64,000 nucleotides of DNA from NCBI RefSeq assembly GCF_003336875.1, contig NZ_QGNJ01000005.1:62001-126000 (forward strand), read 5' to 3'. This stretch comes from Oleisolibacter albus. Its GTDB lineage: Bacteria > Pseudomonadota > Alphaproteobacteria > Azospirillales > Azospirillaceae. Positions 52,842 to 61,402 of this stretch are shown here, piece after piece (within the stretch, counting starts at the first letter, position 1; each line of letters opens with the position of its first letter). Under the pieces are notes generated by a model that did not search any database, was not told the origin of the DNA, and saw only the letters and a program-made list of their open reading frames with translations. A program made the translations under genes and the position numbers.

Positions 52842-52867
52842 CCTTCCGCCGCGATTGCGGCGGAAGG
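52842..52867. terminator. GC hairpin after plsY
   Basis: Eleven-base arms CCTTCCGCCGC (52842-52852) and GCGGCGGAAGG (52857-52867) with GATT loop. It lies between plsY and the convergent lysozyme-like gene; no clear T-run. Confidence 0.7.
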
Positions 52868-52907
52868 TGCGGCGGAAGGTATTGTCCAAGAGCGGCGCGG
52901 GCCGGGC

Positions 52908-53546
52908 TCAGGCCACGGCGGCGGTGCCGTGCGCCTCCAGCCCCTGCTGGAACATCTCGGCTTCGGCCACACGCCGCTTCTGCAGTCCCGGCAGGCGCGG
53001 CCATAGCCGCATCATGGCCCGGAACTGGTCGGGCACCTCCTCCGGCCGGCCGGCCTGGATCAGGCTGCGGATGCGCAGCATCTCCACCCGGTTCGGCCCC
53101 GCCAGCGACAGGCCGCGGCTGTAGACGAGGCTGACCAGAGCACCGACACAGAGCGGCGGAAGCCCGGCCGCGCCGGGGAAGGCCGCCAGCACCTGCGCTT
53201 CCAGCGCCGGCACCGTCACCTCCCGGAAGACCTGGGTCGCCGCGGTCCAGGGGATCACCACATCGCGCAATTGCCGGGTCAGCCCCTGCAACCGGTAATG
53301 TCCCGCCGCATCATCGCCGCGCAGACCGATGGCCGGCACCAGCCGGCCCAGGGTTTCCGGTGTCAGCAGGCCGTTCCAGTCCCGCGTCAGCCGCGGGGCG
53401 TCGATCTGGCCCAGATCATACCCGATGCCGATGGTGATGCCGGCGGGGCCACCGTGCCAGGCGGGGCGGCTGGCGAATTCCTCATAGAAGGTACGGCCAC
53501 CACTCTGCTGCACCAAAATATAGTCAACAGACTGCTCCGGAATCAT
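52908..53546 (-). CDS. lysozyme-like glycoside hydrolase (GH24/pesticin type)
   Basis: A 212-residue protein. The segment FYEEFASRPAWHGGPAGITI followed by GIGYDLGQ resembles the T4-lysozyme catalytic pattern E ... T-x-G-x-G-Y-D. A downstream LVSLVYSRGLSL and NRVEMLRIRSLIQAGRPEEV, RLPGLQKRRVAEAEMFQQGL match the back half of the fold, including the typical GLxxRRxxE motif. No signal peptide is present, so it either leaks by phage-type lysis or acts on imported substrate. It is isolated from prophage genes here; its role is unclear. Confidence 0.75.
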   Translation of the reverse strand: MIPEQSVDYILVQQSGGRTFYEEFASRPAWHGGPAGITIGIGYDLGQIDAPRLTRDWNGLLTPETLGRLVPAIGLRGDDAAGHYRLQGLTRQLRDVVIPWTAATQVFREVTVPALEAQVLAAFPGAAGLPPLCVGALVSLVYSRGLSLAGPNRVEMLRIRSLIQAGRPEEVPDQFRAMMRLWPRLPGLQKRRVAEAEMFQQGLEAHGTAAVA

Positions 53547-53666
53547 TGTTTCCTCCCGTCACGTGGGCCTGACGCTATCATGGTCATTAAGCCCAAACCA
53601 TTGTCATACAACTGAAAAGAGATTTGGGCATTGACCTACCGCACATCTCTGGGCATGCTTCCGTCC

Positions 53667-54788
53667 ATGACCGAGAAATCATGCACACTTTCTCCCGCAG
53701 ATCGACTCGATTGGCTACGGCTGACCCGGACCGAGAATGTAGGTCCGGTCACCTTCCGCCGCCTGCTGGAGCGCTGCGGCAGTGCCGGCGCCGCCTTGGC
53801 GGCACTGCCGGAGCTGGCGCGGAAGGGGGGGCGCAACCAGCCCCTGCGCGTCCCCACCCGGTCCGAGGCCGAACGGGAGATGGAGGGGCTGCGGCACCTG
53901 GGCGGAACGTTCGTCTTCGCCGCCGAACCGGACTATCCCGAGGCGCTGGCCAGCCTGGACGATGCGCCGCCGGTCCTGGCCCTGCGCGGACATCCCTCGC
54001 TGCTGCGCCGGCCGGCCGTGGCCGTGGTCGGCGCCCGCAATGCCAGCATCGCCGGACGTCGCATGGCCGAACGGCTGGCCATGGATCTGTCCAGCGCCGG
54101 CTTCCTGGTGGTGTCCGGCATGGCCCGGGGCATCGACACCGCCGCCCATGGCGGGGCGCTGGAGGCGGGAACCGTGGCCGTGCTGGCTGGCGGAATCGAT
54201 GTGGTCTATCCCCCGGAAAATGGAGGGTTGTACCGGGAGATCGCCGAGCGCGGACTGCTGGTGGCCGAGTCCCCGCTGGGCACGGAGCCGCAGGCCCGCC
54301 ATTTTCCCCGACGCAACCGCCTGATTTCCGGCCTGTCGCTGGGCGTGGTGGTGGTGGAGGCGGCACTGAAATCGGGCAGCCTGATCACGGCACGGCTGGC
54401 GCTGGATCAGGGGCGCGACGTTTTCGCCGTGCCCGGTTCGCCGGTCGATCCCCGCGCCCAGGGCTGCAACCGTCTGATCAAGGACGGCGCCGTGCTGGTG
54501 GAGACGGCCGAGGACGTGGTCGCCGTGCTGCGGCAGGCCACGCTGCGCCCGCTGGCCGAGCGGGAGCGCGACCTTTTCCGTGTGCCCGCCCCGGTCCTTC
54601 CCGGCGAGCAGGAGCTTGAACGCGCCCGAGCCCTGGTGGTGGAGAGCCTGTCCCCGACCCCGGTTCTCATTGACGAAGTGGTCCGGGGCTGCCAATTGTC
54701 TGCCCCTGTGGTGTTGACCGTGCTGCTGGAACTGGAACTGGCGGGACGGTTGCAGCGCCACCCGGGCGGACAGGTCAGCCTGATCTGA
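53667..54788 (+). CDS. dprA: DNA processing protein DprA
   Basis: A 373-residue (start-dependent) protein that loads RecA on incoming single-stranded DNA. A SAM-like N-terminal domain (TENVGPVTFRRLLERCGSAG) precedes the Rossmann core: AVVGARNASIAGRRMAERLA, VSGMARGIDTAAHGGALEAG, VAESPLGTEPQARHFPRRNR, KSGSLITARLALDQGRDVFA and PGSPVDPRAQGCNRLIKDGA. A C-terminal winged helix follows (IDEVVRGCQLSAPVVLTVLL). Start candidates are TTG 53631, ATG 53655 and ATG 53667; none has a strong ribosome binding site. Confidence 0.94.
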   Translation: MTEKSCTLSPADRLDWLRLTRTENVGPVTFRRLLERCGSAGAALAALPELARKGGRNQPLRVPTRSEAEREMEGLRHLGGTFVFAAEPDYPEALASLDDAPPVLALRGHPSLLRRPAVAVVGARNASIAGRRMAERLAMDLSSAGFLVVSGMARGIDTAAHGGALEAGTVAVLAGGIDVVYPPENGGLYREIAERGLLVAESPLGTEPQARHFPRRNRLISGLSLGVVVVEAALKSGSLITARLALDQGRDVFAVPGSPVDPRAQGCNRLIKDGAVLVETAEDVVAVLRQATLRPLAERERDLFRVPAPVLPGEQELERARALVVESLSPTPVLIDEVVRGCQLSAPVVLTVLLELELAGRLQRHPGGQVSLI

Positions 54789-54842
54789 TCGGGCCTGTCT
54801 GGCACCGCCCGTCCCGTTCGTGTTCAGAAGGCGGATGTCCCC

Positions 54843-57569
54843 GTGGCTGGCAGCAGTGTCCTCATCGTCGAGTCCCCGGCCAAAGCCAAGACGATCAACA
54901 AATATCTGGGTTCCGACTTCACGGTCCTGGCCAGCTTCGGCCATGTCCGCGACCTGCCGCCCAAGGACGGCTCGGTGCGGCCGGAGCAGGATTTCGAGAT
55001 GGACTGGGAGCTGGGCGACCGCTCCAAGCGCCATATGGACGAAATCGCCAAGGCCGTGCGCCATGCCAGCAAAGTCTATCTGGCCACTGACCCGGATCGC
55101 GAAGGGGAAGCCATCGCCTGGCATGTGAAGGAACTGCTGGCCGAACGCCGCCTGCTGGGCAAGGCCGACGTCAAGCGCGTCACCTTCAACGAGATCACCA
55201 AGAGCGCGGTCCAGGACGCCATCCGCCATCCGCGCGACGTCAACCAGGAGCTGGTACAGGCCTATCTGGCCCGGCGTGCCCTGGATTATCTGGTGGGCTT
55301 CACCCTGTCGCCGGTGCTGTGGCGCAAGCTGCCCGGCTCGAAATCGGCCGGCCGCGTGCAGTCGGTGGCGCTGCGTCTGGTCTGCGAGCGGGAATCGGAG
55401 ATCGAGAGTTTCCGGCCACAGGAATACTGGACCATCGAGGCCGAGTTCAAAACCCATGACGGCCATACCTTCACCGCCCGCCTGACCCAGCTGGACGGCA
55501 AGCGGCTGGAGAAATTCTCGCTGGGCGACAAGGGGGCGGCGGACGCCGCCCTGGAGCGCATCCGTCCCATGCTGTTCCGCGTCGGCCGCGTGGAGCGCAA
55601 GGAGGTGCGGCGCAACCCCTTCCCGCCCTTCACCACTTCCACCCTGCAGCAGGAGGCCAGCCGCAAGCTGGGCTTCGGCGCCACCAAGACCATGCGCACG
55701 GCGCAGAAGCTGTATGAGGGCGTCGATATCGGCGGTGAGACCGTCGGCGTCATCACCTATATGCGAACCGACGGCGTGTCGCTGAGCCAGGAGGCCATCG
55801 ATGGCGCCCGCGCCCTGATCGGCGGCACCTGGGGCGACGCCTATGTGCCGGACAAGCCGCGGATCTACAAGACCGCCGCCAAGAACGCCCAGGAGGCCCA
55901 CGAGGCCATCCGCCCCACCGACATGAGCCGGCGGCCGGACCAGATGGCCCGCTATCTCGACCGGGACGAGCTGCGGCTCTACGAGCTGGTCTGGAAGCGC
56001 ACCGTGGCCAGCCAGATGGCCAGCGCCATTCTGGACCAGGTGACGGTCGACATCATGAGCAAGGGGGCCGAGGCCGTATTCCGCGCCACCGGCTCCGTCG
56101 TCCGCTTCGACGGTTTCCTGAAGGTCTATCAGGAGGACCGGGACGATGACGGCGAGGATGAGGAGCATCGCCGCCTGCCGGCCATGAAGGACGGCGACGA
56201 CCTGACCCGCGGCGCCCTGAAATCCGACCAGCATTTCACCCAGCCGCCGCCCCGCTACACCGAGGCCAGTCTGGTGAAGCGCATGGAGGAGCTGGGCATC
56301 GGCCGCCCCTCCACCTATGCCTCGATCCTGCAGGTGCTGCAGGACCGCGAATATGTGCGGCTGGACAAGCGCCGCTTCGTGCCGGAGGACCGTGGCCGGC
56401 TGGTCACCACCTTCCTGGAGAGCTTCTTCCCCCGCTATGTGCAGTACGACTTCACGGCGGATCTCGAAGAGAAGCTGGATGACATCTCCGGCGGGCGCAT
56501 CTTCTGGAAGGAGGTGCTGCGCGACTTCTGGCTGAACTTCTCCAAGGCCATCGACGGGACCAAGGACCTGACCATCACCCAGGTGCTGAACGCCCTGGAC
56601 GAGGCCCTGGGGCCGCACTTCTTCCCCGCCGTGACCACGCCCGACGGCAAGGTGGTGGACACCCGCGCCTGCCCCCATTGCGGCAGCGGTCGGCTGGGGC
56701 TGAAGCTGGGCAAGACCGGCGCCTTCATCGGCTGTTCGCGCTATCCCGAGTGCAAATATACCCGGCCGCTGGCCGTGGCCGGCGAGGAGGGCGAGCAGGC
56801 CGAGGGCGACCGCGAACTGGGCAATGATCCGGAGACGGGCCTGCCGGTGGCGCTCAAGCGCGGACCCTATGGCGTCTATGTTCAGCTGGGCGTTGCCGCC
56901 AGCAAGGAGGACAAGCCCAAGCGCGTGTCCCTGCCCCGCGGCATGAACCCGGCCGATGTGGACCTGGAGATCGCGCTGAAGCTGCTGGCCCTGCCCCGCA
57001 GCCTGGGGCCGCACCCCGAATCCGGGGAGGAGATCCTGGCCGGCATCGGCCGCTTCGGGCCATACCTCAAGCATGGCGATGCGTACAAGAACCTGCCGCC
57101 GGATGATGATGTGCTGACCATCGGCCTCAACCGGGCCGTGGTTCTGCTGGGCAACGCCCCGGCCAAGAAGGCGGTGCAGGGCCGCGAGCTGGGGGCCCAC
57201 CCCAAGGACGGCAAGCCGGTGAAGGTCGGCTCCGGCCGCTTCGGCCCCTATGTCCAGCACAACAAGCTGTTCGCCAGCATCCCCAAGGCCATGAACGCCG
57301 ACGAGGTGACGCTGGAGCAGGCGCTGGAGCTGCTGGCCGCCAAGGCGGCCAAGGACACGGCGAAGAAGGGTGGGGGCACGGCGGAGGAACCGGCGGCCGA
57401 CGCGGCCAAGCCGGCGAAGAAGGCCACGACGCGGAAGACCCCGGCCAAGGCCGCGGATGCCGGCAGCAAGGCGGCGACAGCCAAGACCGGCAAGGCGGCG
57501 GCCAAAACAGTGGCGGCCAAGAGCACGACCCCGCGCAAGAGCACCACGAAGGCCAAGACCAGCGCCTGA
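54843..57569 (+). CDS. topA: DNA topoisomerase I
   Basis: A 908-residue type IA topoisomerase starting with GTG. The TOPRIM domain has LIVESPAKAKTINKYLG and TDPDREGEAIAWH; the active-site Tyr is in VGVITYMRTDGVSLSQ. One four-cysteine zinc finger (CPHCGSGRLGLKLG...CSRYPEC) is followed by diverged repeats without cysteines and a Lys/Ala-rich tail of about 60 residues, which is common in alphaproteobacteria and probably binds DNA or polymerase. A 28-bp hairpin (57575-57602) follows. Confidence 0.97.
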   Translation: MAGSSVLIVESPAKAKTINKYLGSDFTVLASFGHVRDLPPKDGSVRPEQDFEMDWELGDRSKRHMDEIAKAVRHASKVYLATDPDREGEAIAWHVKELLAERRLLGKADVKRVTFNEITKSAVQDAIRHPRDVNQELVQAYLARRALDYLVGFTLSPVLWRKLPGSKSAGRVQSVALRLVCERESEIESFRPQEYWTIEAEFKTHDGHTFTARLTQLDGKRLEKFSLGDKGAADAALERIRPMLFRVGRVERKEVRRNPFPPFTTSTLQQEASRKLGFGATKTMRTAQKLYEGVDIGGETVGVITYMRTDGVSLSQEAIDGARALIGGTWGDAYVPDKPRIYKTAAKNAQEAHEAIRPTDMSRRPDQMARYLDRDELRLYELVWKRTVASQMASAILDQVTVDIMSKGAEAVFRATGSVVRFDGFLKVYQEDRDDDGEDEEHRRLPAMKDGDDLTRGALKSDQHFTQPPPRYTEASLVKRMEELGIGRPSTYASILQVLQDREYVRLDKRRFVPEDRGRLVTTFLESFFPRYVQYDFTADLEEKLDDISGGRIFWKEVLRDFWLNFSKAIDGTKDLTITQVLNALDEALGPHFFPAVTTPDGKVVDTRACPHCGSGRLGLKLGKTGAFIGCSRYPECKYTRPLAVAGEEGEQAEGDRELGNDPETGLPVALKRGPYGVYVQLGVAASKEDKPKRVSLPRGMNPADVDLEIALKLLALPRSLGPHPESGEEILAGIGRFGPYLKHGDAYKNLPPDDDVLTIGLNRAVVLLGNAPAKKAVQGRELGAHPKDGKPVKVGSGRFGPYVQHNKLFASIPKAMNADEVTLEQALELLAAKAAKDTAKKGGGTAEEPAADAAKPAKKATTRKTPAKAADAGSKAATAKTGKAAAKTVAAKSTTPRKSTTKAKTSA

Positions 57570-57574
57570 TGTCG

Positions 57575-57602
57575 GGGGCATGGGGGACCCTCCCCATGCC
57601 CC
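57575..57602 (+). terminator. hairpin after topA
   Basis: Arms GGGGCATGGGG and CCCCATGCCCC with a six-base loop, six bases past the topA stop. No T-run. Confidence 0.65.
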
Positions 57603-57767
57603 GCAGTCCCCAGCCGGACAAGCGGGATGGCCTCCCGCCTGCGGGACGGCATGACGTGTGGTGGTGTGCGTCGCCGCGCCGCCACCCAGGGTTAGCGCAG
57701 GTTTCAAACTGAATTTTACAAGTTCTCCGGCATAGTCGGCGGCGTTCCCCCACCGTCGAGGCCCGGC

Positions 57768-58052
57768 ATGTCGCCCGGAGATCTTCCCAAGATCGCCCTT
57801 ACCCCCGAACTCCTGGCCACAATCAAGCAGGTCGTGGCTTCGGGTGAGTACAATTCGTCCAGTGCGGTCATCCGCGAGGCCCTGGAGCAATGGAAGGAAC
57901 GGCGGGATCTGCTGGGCCATTCCATCAACAGCCTGCGCCTTCTCTGGGAGGACGGGCTGGCCAGCGGCCGCGCCGAAGAGGGCGAAGGCATGCTGGAGGT
58001 GCTGGTCAAGCGCTACCGCGTGCGCGGCAACATGCGGGGAGAGGCGCTGTGA
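57768..58052 (+). CDS. ParD-like antitoxin
   Basis: A 94-residue ribbon-helix-helix antitoxin: PKIALTPELLATIKQVVASG, EYNSSSAVIREALEQWKERR, with an acidic flexible C-terminal half that neutralises the toxin. It binds its own promoter in known systems. It overlaps the ParE gene at GTGA. The promoter is presumably in 57700-57760 (AT-rich). Confidence 0.92.
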   Translation: MSPGDLPKIALTPELLATIKQVVASGEYNSSSAVIREALEQWKERRDLLGHSINSLRLLWEDGLASGRAEEGEGMLEVLVKRYRVRGNMRGEAL

Positions 58053-58351
58053 GCTACCTTCTGACCCCCCTGGCCCAGGCCGATATCCAGTCGCTGGGCG
58101 AGGAAGCCGCCGCACGCAGCACCAGCGATGCCGCCATCCTGATGGAGCAGCTGCACCGCCGCTTCCAGCTTCTGTCGGAATTTCCGCGATCCGGCGTCGC
58201 CCGCGACGATATCCGCCCGCGCATGCGGATCATCACCAGCGGCGATCTGCTGATCCTGTACCGCATCCGCGACCGTTTCGGGGACGAGGATGTGGAGATC
58301 ATCCGCATCAGTCCGGCCCAACGGCTGACCGGCGCCATCGGCCTGTTTTAA
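58049..58351 (+). CDS. ParE/RelE-type toxin
   Basis: A 100-residue toxin starting at GTG 58049 (read as MSYLLTPLAQADIQSLGEEA), coupled to the antitoxin stop by GTGA. The fold signature is LTPLAQADIQSL, helices QLHRRFQLLSEFPRSGVARD and the C-terminal strands MRIITSGDLLILYRIRDR and DVEIIRISPAQRL. ParE family toxins inhibit DNA gyrase; the sequence shows ParE superfamily, exact target not proven. Confidence 0.9.
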   Translation: MSYLLTPLAQADIQSLGEEAAARSTSDAAILMEQLHRRFQLLSEFPRSGVARDDIRPRMRIITSGDLLILYRIRDRFGDEDVEIIRISPAQRLTGAIGLF

Positions 58352-58412
58352 GCGACAGGGAATGGCGCGGCCCGCCGTACAAGAAGGAGATCCCGGCTCG
58401 AGGAGCGCCCCC

Positions 58413-58844
58413 ATGCGCCTTATGCTCGCCACCCTGCTGCTGGTCCTGCCCTTCCTGCCGGTGGTGGCCCTGGCCGCCGGTGAGGAGGCCAAGTCCAACG
58501 GATTCGTGCTGCTGACCCCGCAGACGGCCGCCCTGCCGGCCGGCGCAAGCGGATCCGTCCATTCCCTGGCGGCCGGAACGGACGATCCGTCCGACAAGGC
58601 GGCCGGATGCAGGACGGTACGGACCGTCGAGGCGGGCGTGGCCATGGGCGGCGTCAGCGGCCATTACGGCGCCGCCCGAGTGGATTACGGCCGCGACGAC
58701 AGGGCCTTGCGCGCCGGGGCTCCGAACCCCTGCCCCTCCTCGGGATTCGCCGCGTCGGTGGCCGTGTCCCAGTCCGACACCACGCTGCATGGCAACCACA
58801 ACGACCGGCCGGCCGGCCCCTCGCCACGCCCCCCGCCGCGCTAG
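58413..58844 (+). CDS. exported hypothetical protein
   Basis: A 143-residue protein with a signal peptide (MRLMLATLLLVLPFLPVVAL, AA cleavage). The mature part is low-complexity: repeats of Ala/Gly, RTVEAGVAMGGVSGHYGAAR, two cysteines and a Pro-rich tail (PAGPSPRPPPR). A GAGGAG ribosome binding site supports the start. No family recognised. Confidence 0.6.
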   Translation: MRLMLATLLLVLPFLPVVALAAGEEAKSNGFVLLTPQTAALPAGASGSVHSLAAGTDDPSDKAAGCRTVRTVEAGVAMGGVSGHYGAARVDYGRDDRALRAGAPNPCPSSGFAASVAVSQSDTTLHGNHNDRPAGPSPRPPPR

Positions 58845-58975
58845 GACGCCGGCACAGCCGGAGGTGCGACCGGCTGACGGGACATGGCCGGGACAAGATT
58901 TCCGGCGGTTGATCTGTTATAGCCAGATCAGAAGGCGCCCCCGGCCCGTGGCCGGGCGGCACCGCTTCCCCGTGG

Positions 58976-61255
58976 ATGATGCTGACCGCTGTGCCGAAGA
59001 AAGACGCCCCCTTCCCCACCAAGGACCAGGTCCTGGAATTCATCAAGGACAGTCCCGTCCCCGTGGGCAAGCGGGAGATCGCCCGCGCCTTCCATATCAC
59101 CGGCGACAACCGCGTGCTGCTGAAGCATCTGCTGAAGGAGCTGGAGCAGGATGGCACCATCGAGAAGGGCGGCAACCGGCGGCTGGCGCCACCGGCCAGC
59201 CTGCCCGAGGTCGGCGTGCTGATCGTCACCGGCATCGACCTGGACGGGGAGACGCTGGCGCGGCCGGTCAACTGGACCGACGAGGAGAACGAACCGCCGC
59301 GCATCGTGATGATGCCGGAACGGCGCGGCCATCCCGCGCTGACCCCCGGCGACCGGGTCCTGGCCCGGCTGCAGCGCACCCATGACCGGCTGTATGAGGC
59401 CCGCACCATCCGCAAGCTGGATGGCGGCGCCGAGGCGCGCATCGTCGGCGTCTATGAGCTGGGGCGCGAGGGCGGACGCCTGCGCCCGGCCGACCGCAAG
59501 ATGCGCAGCGAGTTCGTCATCCTGCCGCAGAACAGCGAGGGCGCGCGGCCGGGTGAACTGGTGGTGGCGGAGGTGCTGCCCTCGTCCCGCATGGGGCTGA
59601 AACAGGCCCGTGTGGTCGAACGGCTGGGCGGCATGGACGAGCCGCGGGCCATCAGCCTGATCGCCATCCACCAGAACGGCATTCCCACCGCCTTCCCCCG
59701 CACCGCCATCGAGGAAGCCGAAGCCGCCGCCGAACCGACGCTGGAGGGCCGCAGCGACCTGCGCGACATCCCGCTGGTCACCATCGACGGGCCGGATGCC
59801 CGCGATTTCGACGACGCCGTCTTCGCCGAAGCCGACCCGGACAATCCCGGCGGCTGGCACCTGCTGGTGGCCATCGCCGATGTCAGCTTCTATGTGCGGC
59901 CCGGCAGCGCCCTGGACCGCAGCGCCTTCGACCGCGGCAACAGCTGCTATTTCCCCGACCGGGTCGTGCCGATGCTGCCGGAAGCCCTGTCCAACGAGCT
60001 GTGCAGCCTGAAACCGCAGGTCAACCGCGCCTGTCTGGCCGTGCATCTGTGGATCGACAAGGACGGGCAGTTGAAGCGGCACCGCTTCGTCCGCGGGCTG
60101 ATGCGCTCGGCCGCGCGCCTGACCTATGAGCAGGTGCAGGCCGCCCATGACGGCGCCCCGGACGAGACGACCGGGCCGCTGCTGGAGCCGGTGATCCGCC
60201 CGCTCTACGGCGCCTTCGCCCTGTTGCAGCGGGCGCGGGAAAAGCGTGGCACGCTGGAGCTGGACCTACCGGAACGCAAGGTCAGCATCGGCGCGGACGG
60301 ACGGGTCGAGGCCATCACCGTGCGGGAACGCCTGGACAGCCACCGGCTGATCGAGGAGTTCATGATCGCCGCCAATGTGGCGGCCGCCGAAGCGCTGGAG
60401 GCGCGGCATGCGCCGGTGATGTACCGCGTCCATGCCGAGCCGGCCCGCGACAAGCTGGAACCGCTGCAGGACTTCCTGAAATCCATGGGCTACACCCTGG
60501 CCAAGGGCCAGGTGCTGACCCCGTCGGCCTTCACCCGCATTCTCGATAAGGCCAGGGATACCGCCGAAAGCGAGCTGATCAGCACCGTCATCCTGCGCAG
60601 CCAGGCCCAGGCCGTCTATGCCCCGGACAATATCGGTCATTTCGGGCTCGCCCTGACCCGCTACGCCCATTTCACCAGCCCGATCCGCCGCTATGCCGAC
60701 CTGGTCGTCCACCGGGCGCTGGTGCGCGCCTACGGGCTGGGCGATGGCGGGCTGGAGGAACAGGAGGCGGCGTCGATGGAGAAGATCGCCGACCATATCA
60801 GCATGACCGAGCGGCGCGCGGCGGATGCCGAGCGCGACAGCCTGGACCGCTATGTGGCCGCCTATCTGGCCGACCGCGTCGGCGCCACCTTCAGCGGCAA
60901 GATCGGCGGCGTCACCCGCTTCGGCCTGTTCATCACCCTGGACGAGACCGGCGCCGACGGGCTGGTCCCCGTCTCCACCCTGCCTGACGATTTCTATGAC
61001 CATGACGAGGCGCGGCACTGCCTGGTGGGACGGCGCACGGGGCGGATGTTCCGCCTGGGCACGCGCGTCCAGGTCCGGCTGCTGGAGGCCGACCCCATCG
61101 CCGGCAGCATGGTCTTCCGGCTGCTGGACGAGAGCGGCGCCGACCTTCCCCCCGGCCGCGGCCCCGCCCGTATGGGGAACCACCGGCGCAATGAAGGCCG
61201 GCGGCTGCCGCCGCCGAGCCTGGACCAGCCCAAGCCGCCGCGGCGCCGACGCTAG
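58976..61255 (+). CDS. rnr: ribonuclease R
   Basis: A 759-residue 3'-5' exoribonuclease. The N-terminal winged helix (PFPTKDQVLEFIKDSPVPVG) precedes OB folds, the RNB catalytic domain with IDGPDARDFDDAVFAEADPD and AIADVSFYVRPGSALDRSAF, and HFGLALTRYAHFTSPIRRYA. The S1 domain is near 640 (GKIGGVTRFGLFITLDETGA). Normal length for alphaproteobacteria; a basic tail ends PKPPRRRR. It degrades structured RNA. Follows topA in the conserved order. Confidence 0.96.
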   Translation: MMLTAVPKKDAPFPTKDQVLEFIKDSPVPVGKREIARAFHITGDNRVLLKHLLKELEQDGTIEKGGNRRLAPPASLPEVGVLIVTGIDLDGETLARPVNWTDEENEPPRIVMMPERRGHPALTPGDRVLARLQRTHDRLYEARTIRKLDGGAEARIVGVYELGREGGRLRPADRKMRSEFVILPQNSEGARPGELVVAEVLPSSRMGLKQARVVERLGGMDEPRAISLIAIHQNGIPTAFPRTAIEEAEAAAEPTLEGRSDLRDIPLVTIDGPDARDFDDAVFAEADPDNPGGWHLLVAIADVSFYVRPGSALDRSAFDRGNSCYFPDRVVPMLPEALSNELCSLKPQVNRACLAVHLWIDKDGQLKRHRFVRGLMRSAARLTYEQVQAAHDGAPDETTGPLLEPVIRPLYGAFALLQRAREKRGTLELDLPERKVSIGADGRVEAITVRERLDSHRLIEEFMIAANVAAAEALEARHAPVMYRVHAEPARDKLEPLQDFLKSMGYTLAKGQVLTPSAFTRILDKARDTAESELISTVILRSQAQAVYAPDNIGHFGLALTRYAHFTSPIRRYADLVVHRALVRAYGLGDGGLEEQEAASMEKIADHISMTERRAADAERDSLDRYVAAYLADRVGATFSGKIGGVTRFGLFITLDETGADGLVPVSTLPDDFYDHDEARHCLVGRRTGRMFRLGTRVQVRLLEADPIAGSMVFRLLDESGADLPPGRGPARMGNHRRNEGRRLPPPSLDQPKPPRRRR

Positions 61256-61402
61256 GCCCGGGGAGATGGCGGAGGGCTTTACCTGGGCCACCAACCTGTA
61301 GCAGAGTTGCCGCATGGTCATAGAGCCGCCGCACGTTCCCCCGTCCGCTCCCCGTGCTTCCGGCGCACGGCGGGCGGCGCGTTGCGTGCGTCCGGGGGCG
61401 GC

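Noticed and set aside
57890-58048. N-terminal extension of the ParE toxin
   Set aside because: It overlaps the antitoxin in a different frame; the GTG at 58049 coupled to the antitoxin stop gives the usual 100-residue toxin.
53715-58115. 1,466-residue minus-strand open frame
   Set aside because: It runs antisense to dprA and topA and has the low-complexity composition of a shadow frame; the plus-strand genes carry clear catalytic motifs.
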